15,754 bases of DNA from Gallionella sp. (GCA_025362155.1 JANYHX010000019.1:1-15754), one strand, 5' to 3'; counted from the first letter of the stretch, positions 7,818 to 15,274 are shown. Program-made: numbers and translations. Notes: generated by a model not told the origin, from the letters alone.

Positions 7818-9272
7818 ATGAATAAATGTCCCGTTATGACTACCGCCGCAGGCACTCCTGTCGGCGATAACCAGAACAGCCTCACCGCAGGCCCGCGCGG
7901 CCCGGTGCTGATGGCCGACTATCAGCTGATGGAAAAAATGGCGCACTTCAACCGCGAGAGGACGCCAGAGCGGGTTGTACACGCAAAAGGGGCGGGGGCT
8001 TATGGCAAATTCACCGTCACTGGCGATATTTCCAGATACACCCGCGCAAAGATTTTCGCCACCGCTGGCAACAGCTGCGAGACATTTGTACGGTTTTCGA
8101 CGGTAGCGGGTGAGCTAGGTTCGCCGGATACTGCACGCGACCCACGCGGGTTTTCTGTGAAGTTTTATACCGAGGAAGGCAATTGGGATATGGTGGGCAA
8201 TAACACACCGGTATTCTTCATCCGCGATCCGCTAAAGTTTTCGGATTTCATCCATTCGCAAAAGCGCAACCCCCAAACCGGGATGCGCGATAACACCATG
8301 CAATGGGATTACTGGAGCCTTTCGCCAGAATCCCTGCACCAAGTGACTACCTTGTTTTCGGATCGCGGCATCCCCGCCACCTTGCGCAATATGCATGGCT
8401 TTTCGTCGCATACCTTCAGCCTGTGGAATGAAAATGGCGAGCGCTACTGGGTGAAATGGCACTTCATAACCCTGCAGGGCATCAAGACGCTGACCCAGGC
8501 AGAGGCCAACAAAATCGCCGGTGAAGACCTGGACTATCATCGCCGTGATTTGTTTACGGCCATCGAGCGGGGCGACTTTCCCCAGTGGCGGGTGATGGTG
8601 CAAATCATGCCGGAACGTGAAGCGGAAACTTACGCAATCAATCCGTTTGATTTGACCAAGGTGTGGCCGCACAAGGATTATCCGCTGATTGAAGTGGGGG
8701 TACTGGAACTGAATCGCAACCCGCAGAATTACTTTGCCGAAGTCGAGCAGGCCGCGTTCGAGCCAGGCAACATGCCGCCGGGCATGAGTGCTTCGCCGGA
8801 CAAGGTGCTGCAAGCACGGTTGTTATCCTACCCGGACGCACATCGCTATCGAATTGGCGTGAACTATGCCGCGCTGGAGGTGAATAAGCCGCGTTGTCCG
8901 GTGCATCACTACCACCGTGATGGACAGACGCGCTTTGACGGCAACGCGGGTAGTGCGGTCAACTATCAGCCCAATAGTTTCGACGGGCCGGTGGAGGATC
9001 ACAAGTACAAAGAACCTCCGCTGAGAATTTCCGGCGATGCAGATCGTTATGACCATCGTATCGGCAACGATGATTACACCCAGGCGGGGAATTTGTTCCG
9101 CTTGATGAGTGCCGACCAGAAACGCCAGTTGACCGACAACCTGGTGGGTGCTTTACGGAGCGTGCCAAAATTCATACAAGTGCGCCAATTAAAGCACTTC
9201 TACAAGGCTGATCCGGAGTATGGCAAAGGCGTAGCAGTGGGCTTGGGTGTGGATGTGCAGGAAGTTGTTTAG
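7818..9272 (+). CDS. katA: Monofunctional heme catalase, small-subunit KatA type
   Basis: The 484-aa protein disproportionates H2O2 to water and O2. The distal heme histidine is His56 in [12 protein letters not shown], the distal asparagine is Asn129 in [11 protein letters not shown] (73 residues later, as in bovine catalase), and the proximal heme tyrosine is Tyr338 in [14 protein letters not shown]. The length fits clade 3 small-subunit catalases without the flavodoxin-like tail. The start at ATG 7818 has AAGGAG six bases upstream; the open frame extends back to 7575 but that part overlaps oxyR and its operators. It heads a plus-strand series of peroxide-defence genes and is divergent from oxyR, so OxyR activation is likely. 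No signal peptide, so it is cytoplasmic. Confidence 0.96.
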   Translation: MNKCPVMTTAAGTPVGDNQNSLTAGPRGPVLMADYQLMEKMAHFNRERTPERVVHAKGAGAYGKFTVTGDISRYTRAKIFATAGNSCETFVRFSTVAGELGSPDTARDPRGFSVKFYTEEGNWDMVGNNTPVFFIRDPLKFSDFIHSQKRNPQTGMRDNTMQWDYWSLSPESLHQVTTLFSDRGIPATLRNMHGFSSHTFSLWNENGERYWVKWHFITLQGIKTLTQAEANKIAGEDLDYHRRDLFTAIERGDFPQWRVMVQIMPEREAETYAINPFDLTKVWPHKDYPLIEVGVLELNRNPQNYFAEVEQAAFEPGNMPPGMSASPDKVLQARLLSYPDAHRYRIGVNYAALEVNKPRCPVHHYHRDGQTRFDGNAGSAVNYQPNSFDGPVEDHKYKEPPLRISGDADRYDHRIGNDDYTQAGNLFRLMSADQKRQLTDNLVGALRSVPKFIQVRQLKHFYKADPEYGKGVAVGLGVDVQEVV

Positions 9273-9282
9273 CAGTTAACCG

Positions 9283-9311
9283 GGCTGCTTTACCGAATGG
9301 GTGGAGCAGCC
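9283..9311 (+). terminator. Stem-loop after katA, partial terminator or mRNA stabiliser
   Basis: GGCTGCT and AGCAGCC pair perfectly around a 15-nt loop that has an inner ACC/GGT pairing. It is followed by TCTCTT rather than a clean T run. It may uncouple catalase levels from downstream genes. Confidence 0.4.
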
Positions 9312-9331
9312 TCTCTTACAGGAGAAACATC

Positions 9332-9475
9332 ATGAATACATTATTGCAGTTGTTTCATCAGACAACACCGACGGTGCATGCATTCGCAGCCACATTAGCC
9401 ATGCTCGGGCTGGGCTTGGCAGGCGTGTCGGCAGAGCAGTCTTTTCAGCTTGAAAAATTTCATCACAATTCATAA
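9332..9475 (+). CDS. 47-aa probable single-pass membrane microprotein
   Basis: I do not recognise this protein. ATG 9332 is preceded by AGGAGA at ideal distance, and the frame ends in TAA 9473-9475 whose bases overlap the Shine-Dalgarno of the next gene. The 47 residues comprise a short N-terminus, a hydrophobic stretch AFAATLAMLGLGLAGVSA (17-34) long enough for one membrane helix, and a polar tail EQSFQLEKFHHNS with two histidines near the end. The first part could alternatively be a signal peptide ending at VSA. Its place between catalase and rubrerythrin, with the same leader style (GGAGAAACATCATG), suggests co-expression in peroxide stress. Function is unknown; it might recruit a partner to the membrane. 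It is too short for length-filtered gene callers. Confidence 0.65.
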   Translation: MNTLLQLFHQTTPTVHAFAATLAMLGLGLAGVSAEQSFQLEKFHHNS

Positions 9476-9486
9476 AGGAGAACATC

Positions 9487-9975
9487 ATGCAACAATCTGA
9501 AACAAAAAGACCCGAAATAAAAACCATCGCCAATCTTGAATCGGCATTTGCCGGGGAATCGATGGCGCACATCAAGTATCGCTACTTCGCAAAGATCGCA
9601 CGTGCCGCAGGCGACGAGGAAACGGCGCGGATATTTGAGGAAACCGCCGCACAGGAAGTGCAGCACGCTTTCGGGCATCTTGATCTGCTTTACCCGAAGG
9701 AATCCATGACCTCGGCGCGCTGCCTGCAAATGGCGGTAGACGGCGAAACCTACGAATATACCGAGATGTATCCGGGTTTCCTCAAAACGGCGCAGCAGGA
9801 AGGTAATGTCGCGGCCGTATTGGAAATCAACGAGCAAATCGCTGAATCAAAAGAACACGCCGCGCAATTTAAGGCAATGCTGCAAAAGGCCGCGAAACGC
9901 TTTGCCGCATTGGCTAAAGTGGAAGAGCGCCATGCCAATCAATATCGCGCTGTACTGGCCAAAGTAGCGGCTTAA
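9487..9975 (+). CDS. Rubrerythrin-family diiron peroxidase without rubredoxin domain
   Basis: At 162 aa this is a four-helix ferritin-like protein. Diiron ligands are suggested by Glu24 ([12 protein letters not shown]), Glu57/His60 (EVQH), Glu87/Glu90 ([11 protein letters not shown]) and Glu146/His149 (VEERH). Rubrerythrins reduce H2O2 to water using electrons from rubredoxin. The usual C-terminal FeCys4 domain is missing and a separate rubredoxin gene lies directly downstream. Unusually, the last helical region contains two E-x-x-(E)H stretches, ESKEH (120-124) and VEERH (145-149), with about 25 extra residues between them, so the final ligand pair is not certain. The start has AAAGGAG six bases upstream. 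The gap to the preceding microprotein is 11 bases. Confidence 0.9.
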   Translation: MQQSETKRPEIKTIANLESAFAGESMAHIKYRYFAKIARAAGDEETARIFEETAAQEVQHAFGHLDLLYPKESMTSARCLQMAVDGETYEYTEMYPGFLKTAQQEGNVAAVLEINEQIAESKEHAAQFKAMLQKAAKRFAALAKVEERHANQYRAVLAKVAA

Positions 9976-9992
9976 ATATTAAGGAGAGCATC

Positions 9993-10157
9993 ATGAAAGT
10001 CTGGCAATGTGTGGTTTGTGGTTTCGTATATGATGAAGCAGCTGGTTTGCCGGCAGAGGGCATCAAGCCCGGCACGGCGTGGACGGATATTCCTGAAAAC
10101 TGGGCATGTCCGGATTGCGGTGTAGCCAAGGCTGATTTTGAAATGGTGCAAATATAA
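9993..10157 (+). CDS. Rubredoxin
   Basis: A 54-aa protein with the two cysteine pairs that hold a single iron: CVVC (6-9) and CPDC (39-42). Other hallmarks are GFVYDEAAG (10-18), PGTAW (26-30) and ENWACPDCG (35-43). Rubredoxins carry single electrons between a flavoprotein reductase and a terminal partner. Here the partners are adjacent: rubrerythrin upstream and a rubredoxin reductase-like flavoprotein downstream. AAGGAG is placed seven bases before the ATG. Length is standard for the family. Confidence 0.96.
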   Translation: MKVWQCVVCGFVYDEAAGLPAEGIKPGTAWTDIPENWACPDCGVAKADFEMVQI

Positions 10158-10187
10158 ATCGCTGATAAATTATGAAGGAGTGGCGTC

Positions 10188-10667
10188 ATGAGTAAATCAA
10201 ACATCAACATCGGGATCTCCGAGAAGGATCGCAAAAAGATCGTTGAAGGACTGGCGCGTATGCAGGCAGACACCTACACGCTGTATCTCAAGACGCACAA
10301 CTTTCACTGGAATGTAACCGGGCCGATGTTTCAGACTTTGCACCTGATGTTCCAAGCTCAATATAACGAGATATGGCTGGCGGTGGATGTAATCGCTGAA
10401 AGAATACGTGCGCTGGGTTTTCCTGCACCGGGCAGTTACAAGGAATTTTCTGAGCTGACCGAAATCAAGGACAGCAAGGGCGTGCCGAATGCCAAGGAAA
10501 TGATACGTCAGTTGGTAGACGGGCAGGAAACCGTGATACGCACGGCCCGCGCCGTGTTCCCGATTGCCGAGGCGGCTGGCGATCAGCCCACAGCCGACGT
10601 GCTGACGCAACGCATGACGGTGCATGAGCAAAATGCCTGGATGCTGCGCAGCCTGCTGGAAGATTAA
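10188..10667 (+). CDS. dps: Dps, DNA-binding ferritin-like protein
   Basis: The 159-aa protein carries the Dps ferroxidase signature [19 protein letters not shown] (37-55). Ferroxidase ligands His40, His52, Asp67 and Glu71 have the same spacing (12, 15, 4) as His51, His63, Asp78 and Glu82 of E. coli Dps. Dodecamers oxidise Fe2+ with H2O2 and store iron, removing both Fenton reagents. The N-terminus ([17 protein letters not shown]) has few lysines, so DNA binding is plausible but not evident. A strong GAAGGAG lies upstream of the ATG. Its position in the catalase-rubrerythrin run supports OxyR control, as known for dps in several proteobacteria. Confidence 0.95.
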   Translation: MSKSNINIGISEKDRKKIVEGLARMQADTYTLYLKTHNFHWNVTGPMFQTLHLMFQAQYNEIWLAVDVIAERIRALGFPAPGSYKEFSELTEIKDSKGVPNAKEMIRQLVDGQETVIRTARAVFPIAEAAGDQPTADVLTQRMTVHEQNAWMLRSLLED

Positions 10668-10678
10668 GGAGCCGCGTG

Positions 10679-11830
10679 ATGAAACCTATCGTTGTGCTAG
10701 GCAGCGGCTTGGCCGGTTACACGCTGGTGCGTGAATTGCGCAAACTGGATCGTGACGCTGCGATCACTTTGGTGTCACGCGACAGCGGCGATTATTACTC
10801 CAAACCGATGCTGTCGAATGCACTGGCGCAGGGTAAAACTGCTGAGTCACTAGTCATCACCGTAGCGGCGGAGATGGCCAAACAACTCAACTTCACACTG
10901 CTGCAACATACCGAAGTACTGGGCATAGAGCGCGAGCGCAAGCAGTTGCAAACATCAGCGGGCGTGATTGCATATGGCCGTTTGGTTTTGGCACTGGGCG
11001 CAGACCCGATACGCTTGCCGTTGCAGGGCGATGCAAGTGATGCGGTGGTGTCGGTGAACGATCTTGCCGACTATGCAAAATTTCGGGCAGCGATTGAATC
11101 TACAACGCGGGTGGCAAAGCAGATCGCCATCATTGGCGCCGGCCTGATCGGCTGTGAATTCGCCAATGATCTGGCATCTGCCGGGTATGTTGTGACAGTG
11201 ATAGACCCGACTGCCTATCCACTCTCCGGCCTGATGCCGGAGCAGGCCGGACAGCAACTGCTAGCACCGCTGGCCGAGCTGGGCGTTACATGGCGATTTG
11301 GTGCGGCGGTAAAAGCGGTAAATAAATCTTCATCGGGCTATGCATTGACACTTACCGATGACTCGATTTTGCATGCCGACCTGGTGTTGTCTGCGGTCGG
11401 TTTGCGTCCGCGTATCGAACTGGCGCGAAAAGCCGGACTCACAGTGAATCGCGGCATCGTGGTGGACGCGCAGCTGCGCAGCAGCGATACGGATATTTTT
11501 GCGCTGGGCGATTGCGCCGAGATTGAGGGACGCACACTGCCTTACGTATTGCCGATCATGCATGCTGCGCGGGCTTTGGCACGGGTGTTCGCAGGAGAAG
11601 ATATGCGGGTGGAATTTCCGGCTATGCCGGTGGTGGTCAAAACGCCCGCCCATCCTGTTGCGGTAGTGCCCGTTGCGCGCGATGCGCCAGGCGCATGGCA
11701 GGTTATGGCAAATGGACATGGGATCAAGCTGGGATTTGTTGACACCCAGAATCAACTGCGCGGATTTGCGCTCACCGGAGCCTATGCTGCTGAACGTAGC
11801 GAGATGGCGAAGCAATTATCAACGAAATAA
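10679..11830 (+). CDS. Rubredoxin reductase-like NAD(P)H/FAD oxidoreductase
   Basis: The 383-aa flavoprotein has two dinucleotide-binding folds: GSGLAG (8-13) for FAD near the N-terminus and GAGLIG (153-158) for NAD(P)H. The second FAD contact is [11 protein letters not shown] (272-282). [11 protein letters not shown] (40-50) resembles rubredoxin reductases of the AlkT/RubB group, and the length matches the approximately 384-aa Pseudomonas enzyme. It should pass electrons from NAD(P)H to the rubredoxin encoded two genes upstream. ATG 10679 is preferred over the GTG three bases before it because AAGGAG is then seven bases away. It follows dps after 11 bases and overlaps the 3' end of ubiA by 12 bases, tail to tail. 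A nitric oxide or ferredoxin reductase role is a less likely alternative. Confidence 0.88.
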   Translation: MKPIVVLGSGLAGYTLVRELRKLDRDAAITLVSRDSGDYYSKPMLSNALAQGKTAESLVITVAAEMAKQLNFTLLQHTEVLGIERERKQLQTSAGVIAYGRLVLALGADPIRLPLQGDASDAVVSVNDLADYAKFRAAIESTTRVAKQIAIIGAGLIGCEFANDLASAGYVVTVIDPTAYPLSGLMPEQAGQQLLAPLAELGVTWRFGAAVKAVNKSSSGYALTLTDDSILHADLVLSAVGLRPRIELARKAGLTVNRGIVVDAQLRSSDTDIFALGDCAEIEGRTLPYVLPIMHAARALARVFAGEDMRVEFPAMPVVVKTPAHPVAVVPVARDAPGAWQVMANGHGIKLGFVDTQNQLRGFALTGAYAAERSEMAKQLSTK

Positions 11831-12682
11831 ATAGTCCCCCACGATGCCCGCAAACACCACCGCCCCAAACCAGTTGTTGTGCAAAAATGCTTTAAAGCAC
11901 GCTTCGCGCTGGCGGTGTTTGATCAAGCGGTAGTGATATAGCGCAATCCCCTCCGCCAGTATCAGACCGATGAAATAAAAAATCCCCGCGCCTATCATCA
12001 GCCCCACCATTGCCAGCAATATCACCGTGATCACATAGCAGGTCATCACCGCAGCCACATCGTATTTGCCAAACCACAATGCCGCAGAATGGATACCGAG
12101 ATGGATGTCGTCGTCTCTATCCACCATCGCGTATTCTGTGTCATAAGCGATTGCCCAGAACACATTGGCGACCAGTAACAGCCACGCCACCGACGGCACG
12201 CTGCCTAGCGTTGCGGCAAATGCCATCGGGATGCCGAAGCCGAACGCGATGCCGAGATAGGCTTGCGGAATCGACAGGAAACGTTTGGTGAACGGATAAC
12301 TAGCGGCGAGAAACACCGCCGGGAATGACAGCAGCAGCGTCAAATTATTCAGCGGCAGGATCAACACAAAGGCAATCACCGCCAAGCTCGCCGCCAGCCA
12401 CACAGCCTCGCGCGGCGCGATGCGCCCGCTGGTGACCGGGCGCTCGCGGGTGCGCTGCACATGCTTGTCGAAATCACGATCCGCATAATCGTTGATCGCG
12501 CATCCGGCAGAGCGCATCAGCACTGTACCCAACACAAAGATCAGCACGATGTGCCAGGCTGGATGCCCCGCACCGGCGATCCACACCGCCCACAACGTTG
12601 GCCACAGCAACAGCAAGATGCCGATGGGACGGTTCAAGCGGGTGAGTTGTAAGTAGAGTGACAGGCGTTCGGAAAGACTCAT
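11819..12682 (-). CDS. ubiA: 4-hydroxybenzoate polyprenyltransferase
   Basis: The 287-aa integral membrane enzyme attaches the polyprenyl chain to 4-hydroxybenzoate in ubiquinone biosynthesis. The two Mg-prenyl-diphosphate binding motifs are both present: NDYADRDFD (64-72) and [13 protein letters not shown] (180-192). About eight to nine hydrophobic helices are visible, and [18 protein letters not shown] (15-32) is typical of UbiA. ubiC, often next to it, is absent here. The Shine-Dalgarno is poor. Its 3' end converges with, and overlaps by 12 bases, the flavoprotein gene on the other strand. Function is secure from motif and length. Confidence 0.96.
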   Translation of the reverse strand: MSLSERLSLYLQLTRLNRPIGILLLLWPTLWAVWIAGAGHPAWHIVLIFVLGTVLMRSAGCAINDYADRDFDKHVQRTRERPVTSGRIAPREAVWLAASLAVIAFVLILPLNNLTLLLSFPAVFLAASYPFTKRFLSIPQAYLGIAFGFGIPMAFAATLGSVPSVAWLLLVANVFWAIAYDTEYAMVDRDDDIHLGIHSAALWFGKYDVAAVMTCYVITVILLAMVGLMIGAGIFYFIGLILAEGIALYHYRLIKHRQREACFKAFLHNNWFGAVVFAGIVGDYLFR

Positions 12683-12768
12683 TGCGATATCAAACTGTTT
12701 TAATTTGGGCGGATTAAAGTATAACCACGCTGCAAATGCTCAGGGGGCGAATCTTGTAAAATGCAAAC

Positions 12769-13008
12769 ATGGATCCAAACAAAAAACTCCCGGGCCGCCC
12801 CACCCTGGAAGGCATCACGCTTGAAGCAATAGTAACGCAGCTTTCCGAGCGTATGGGCTGGGAGGCGATGGGTGCCGCTGTGCCGATACGCTGCTTTACG
12901 CACGACCCCAGCATCAAATCGAGTTTGAAATTTTTACGCAGGACGCCGTGGGCACGCAAGAAGGTGGAAGAGTTGTATTTGGGACAGCGCTATTTGAGAG
13001 TTACATAA
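12769..13008 (+). CDS. VF530 (DUF2132) family DNA-binding protein
   Basis: This 79-aa protein matches the small VF530 family, which has a double-wing fold with proposed DNA binding (family knowledge). Family features are LEGITLEAIVTQL (13-25), GWEAMG (30-35), RCFTHDPSIKSSLKFLR (41-57) and TPWARKKVEELYL (59-71). The cellular role is not established. ATG 12769 has no Shine-Dalgarno; TAAAAT lies seven bases upstream, so transcription could begin at or near the ATG. The stop codon is the left end of an inverted-repeat element that follows. It is divergent from ubiA with an 86-base gap. Confidence 0.9.
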   Translation: MDPNKKLPGRPTLEGITLEAIVTQLSERMGWEAMGAAVPIRCFTHDPSIKSSLKFLRRTPWARKKVEELYLGQRYLRVT

Positions 13009-13111
13009 TTCGCGACAACCATTCCGTTCGGGCTGAGGTATCGAAGCCTGAGGCTGGTACAAGGTTTCGCCCTTCGATACCTCAGGGTGAACGGTGTAAT
13101 GAGTTATGTAA
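13001..13111. repeat. Nested inverted-repeat element (intergenic, REP/MITE-like)
   Basis: Inner arms 13024-13046 and 13072-13094 pair over 23 bp with one 3-base mismatch, including a perfect 14-bp block CTGAGGTATCGAAG/CTTCGATACCTCAG, around a 25-base loop. Outer arms TTACATAA (13001-13008) and TTATGTAA (13104-13111) pair perfectly. The TTCGA...CTCAGGG...GAACGG wording resembles short dispersed intergenic hairpins found in many bacterial genomes. The left outer arm contains the stop codon of the VF530 gene. It may also serve as a bidirectional hairpin at the 3' ends. Confidence 0.7.
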
Positions 13112-13141
13112 TGCTCTAATGAGTCGCTTTATATTAACCCG

Positions 13142-13513
13142 CTAAATTTTGTGTGGCGGCGTACGGGAGCGTGCTGTAATTATTGCGATTGCGGGCGGTA
13201 ACGCTAGCCAGAATCCGGACAGTGGCATGATCATTACACCCATGAGGCCTAACGCAAACAATACCCAACCGATAATTTTTGGCAGAGGACGAAGTGATGC
13301 TTGCTCAAGCACGTCGATTGCTAAACCACACAGGAAAAGTAGCACACCGAAGAGAAGAAACCAAATCGCTGCGCCTGCCGTCGGATCGCTGCCGATGGTA
13401 TGGAACTCACCCCGCCGCGCCACCGCTACCAAGTCCTTGCCAAATATCAGACCCGCAACTACGGTGTGAAAAATGGAAATACCTATTAACCATCGACCGA
13501 TCCATCGTTTCAT
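13142..13513 (-). CDS. DUF6463-like small integral membrane protein
   Basis: The 123-aa protein has about four hydrophobic segments: near 7-25, 47-66, 79-96 and 99-113. The opening MKRWIGRWLIGISIFHTVVA and the GSDPTAGAAIWFLLFGVLL segment resemble proteins of the DUF6463 family, whose function is unknown. The start is supported by TTGGAG seven bases before the ATG. Just upstream on the same strand is a remnant gene. Function cannot be assigned. Confidence 0.7.
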   Translation of the reverse strand: MKRWIGRWLIGISIFHTVVAGLIFGKDLVAVARRGEFHTIGSDPTAGAAIWFLLFGVLLFLCGLAIDVLEQASLRPLPKIIGWVLFALGLMGVMIMPLSGFWLALPPAIAIITARSRTPPHKI

Positions 13514-13548
13514 CGCGAAATCTCCAAATTGTTAGGCCTAAAGGGTGC

Positions 13549-13773
13549 TTACTCTTCATTCGTCCAACGCTTGCGAAGGCCATTTTTTTCTAAATGCTCG
13601 TCGGTAGTTTGGAACTGCTCTGACCCGGTCCACGTGTACGACAACGTAACCGAGTCGACATCGGCGACACCATGAATCGAGCCAATACCTTTCAGTGCAT
13701 CGGATTCCAACTGATCCGAACTGCGAAGAGACCCGGGTAAGCGAAGTACCGTGACAGTATGTTTCCGGTCGGC
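13549..13773 (-). pseudogene. 5'-truncated gene fragment, unknown protein
   Basis: A 74-codon open frame ends in TAA (13549-13551) and encodes text with normal protein character, including TVLRLPGSLRSSDQLESDAL, GVADVDSVTLSYTWTG and a C-terminus RKRWTNEE. It has no ATG or GTG start; an in-frame TGA at 13774-13776 precedes it. I do not recognise the family. It reads as the C-terminal remnant of a gene whose front was lost at about 13775, where attC-like sequence begins. It lies 35 bases upstream of the DUF6463-like gene on the same strand. Chance open frame is possible. Confidence 0.4.
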
Positions 13774-13791
13774 TCAATCGTGTGGTTGGGC
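13765..13791 (+). other. attC-like half site (integron cassette remnant?)
   Basis: CCGGTCGGCTCAATC followed eight bases later... more exactly by GTGTG and the core GTTGGGC (13785-13791) fits the right half of integron attC sites (L' then R' GTTRRRY). The complementary left half is not seen nearby. A second core-like GTTAGGC lies at 13531-13537. Confidence 0.25.
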
Positions 13792-13848
13792 GTCATAGCA
13801 TGCCCACTCACCAATCTCGCTTTTGCGGAGAAATATGTACTTCGTTGC

Positions 13849-14826
13849 TCAGCGCCTGCCCTCCGCTTCCGGGCCGGAGCGGCGGGATGCGACCAGACTT
13901 GCCGCCACCGACACCAACAGGATCAATCCGACGATTCCCAGGACGATCCCCACAGGAATTTTGTAGACGTCGAGCAGCAGCATTTTCACTCCGATGAACA
14001 TCAGGATCACCGCCAAACCATACTTGAGCAGATGGAAGCGCTCCGCCATGTCGGCGAGCAGGAAATACATGGCTCGCAGCCCCAGGATGGCGAAGATGTT
14101 GGAGGTGAAGACGATGAACGGATCGCTGGTCACGGCGAAGATCGCGGGGATCGAGTCCACCGCGAAGATGAGATCGGTCACTTCCACCAGCACCAGCACT
14201 ACGAACATCGGCGTGGCGTAACGCATCCCCTCCTTCAACACGAAGAACTTCGCCCCATGGTACTCATTGGTGATCTTCATGTGGCCGCGCATCCAGCGCA
14301 AGATCGGGTTTTTCTCCAGATCGGGCTGGTTCGTGGAGAACACCAGCATCTTGACGCCGGTGAGTAAGAGGAACAGGCCAAAAACATAGAGAATCCAGTG
14401 AAACTGGGCGAGCAGCAGTGCTCCGACGTAAATAAGCACCGCGCGCATGACGATGGCGCCGAGCACTCCGTAGAGCAGCACTCGCTTCTGGAACGCTACG
14501 GGTACCGCGAAAAAGCTGAAGAGGGTAATCCAGACGAAGACGTTGTCCACGGCGAGCGACTTCTCAATGAGGTAGCCGCTGAGGTATTCCAGCGCCTTTT
14601 CATTGGCCAGCTCTCGCCCAAAGCGCCCGTCGAGGTACCACCAGAACCAACCGCAGAAGGCGAGCGAGATGGTGATCCATACCACCGACCACCCGACCGC
14701 CTCCTTCACGCTTACCCGGTGGGAGCCCTGGGCCTTGAGCACGAAAAAATCTACCGCCAGCAAGACGACGACGAGCAGCGTGAATCCGAGATAGAGAATC
14801 GGGGTACCGACGGATTCGATAATCAT
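13849..14826 (-). CDS. terC: TerC/Alx-family membrane protein, probable metal exporter
   Basis: The 325-aa protein has about nine membrane segments and the paired acidic motifs of the TerC family: EKSLAVDNVFVW (88-99) and VEVTDLIFAVDSIPAIFAVT (214-233). Length and layout match E. coli Alx (about 320 aa). Members are linked to manganese export, alkaline pH response and tellurite resistance; Mn2+ efflux is the best-supported role for Alx. Its ATG overlaps the stop of the PsiE-like gene (ATGA), so translation is coupled. No Shine-Dalgarno-independent leader or yybP-ykoY type riboswitch can exist directly upstream because coding sequence abuts it. Codon use is more GC-rich than the genes to the left. 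Confidence 0.92.
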   Translation of the reverse strand: MIIESVGTPILYLGFTLLVVVLLAVDFFVLKAQGSHRVSVKEAVGWSVVWITISLAFCGWFWWYLDGRFGRELANEKALEYLSGYLIEKSLAVDNVFVWITLFSFFAVPVAFQKRVLLYGVLGAIVMRAVLIYVGALLLAQFHWILYVFGLFLLLTGVKMLVFSTNQPDLEKNPILRWMRGHMKITNEYHGAKFFVLKEGMRYATPMFVVLVLVEVTDLIFAVDSIPAIFAVTSDPFIVFTSNIFAILGLRAMYFLLADMAERFHLLKYGLAVILMFIGVKMLLLDVYKIPVGIVLGIVGLILLVSVAASLVASRRSGPEAEGRR

Positions 14827-15257
14827 CCCCTGCTCTCCGGATCAGGGTCGTCTTTCTCCCGGCGACTGCGCCGCACCAAGTAGTAGCCGAGGGTGAGCGC
14901 GAACACCATGGTAGCAATGCCCAACAGTGTTCCTTCGGGTAACTCATTCGTATCCAGGACAACGATTTTGCGGGTGACCGCGGTCAATGCCACAGTGAGC
15001 ATCGCTTCGAGGTAGATCAACCGGTGCTCGATGTATATCTTCATCGTGTGCATCAGCTCGATTCCGATCAGCACCAGCAGGAACTGGCCGAACAGCTCCA
15101 GCAACTCGTCGTGACCCAGCAGGAATAGCGGCGGGCTCAACACGTCCTTGCTGAGCAGCCAGGCCAACTCGATAGTGGAGAGCACCACCACGCCCGCCAT
15201 CATGACGAGCAGGGCGTGGGTGACGATCCGCTCAAATTTCTCTAGGTACGCTATCAT
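14823..15257 (-). CDS. PsiE-like (phosphate-starvation-inducible E family) membrane protein
   Basis: From ATG 15257 the protein is 144 aa, close to E. coli PsiE (136 aa). Four hydrophobic helices are visible near 13-35, 53-69, 81-101 and 110-128, with conserved-looking IELMHTMKIYIEHRL (66-80) and RKIVVLDTNELPEGTLLGIA (96-115). The C-terminus is highly charged. The open frame reaches back to 15350, but that part overlaps the upstream gene; the chosen start has CGGAGA at workable distance and leaves a 17-base gap. Function of the family is unknown. It is translationally coupled to the TerC-family gene. Confidence 0.82.
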   Translation of the reverse strand: MIAYLEKFERIVTHALLVMMAGVVVLSTIELAWLLSKDVLSPPLFLLGHDELLELFGQFLLVLIGIELMHTMKIYIEHRLIYLEAMLTVALTAVTRKIVVLDTNELPEGTLLGIATMVFALTLGYYLVRRSRREKDDPDPESRG

Positions 15258-15274
15258 GAGGCTTATTCTCCGAT

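Noticed and set aside
8232..8813. 193-aa minus-strand open frame inside katA
   Set aside because: It lies wholly opposite conserved catalase sequence and has no recognisable motifs or ribosome site.
12948..13145. 65-aa plus-strand open frame across the inverted-repeat element
   Set aside because: It overlaps the VF530 gene in another frame and then reads through the hairpin; no support for translation.
13759..14367. 202-aa plus-strand open frame opposite terC
   Set aside because: It is rich in His, Gln and Asp with no domain character and lies antisense to the clear TerC motifs; a shadow of a GC-rich gene.
14827..15274. Mn-sensing yybP-ykoY riboswitch before terC
   Set aside because: The upstream PsiE-like coding region overlaps the terC start by four bases, and no such fold was recognised in the short 17-base gap before it.
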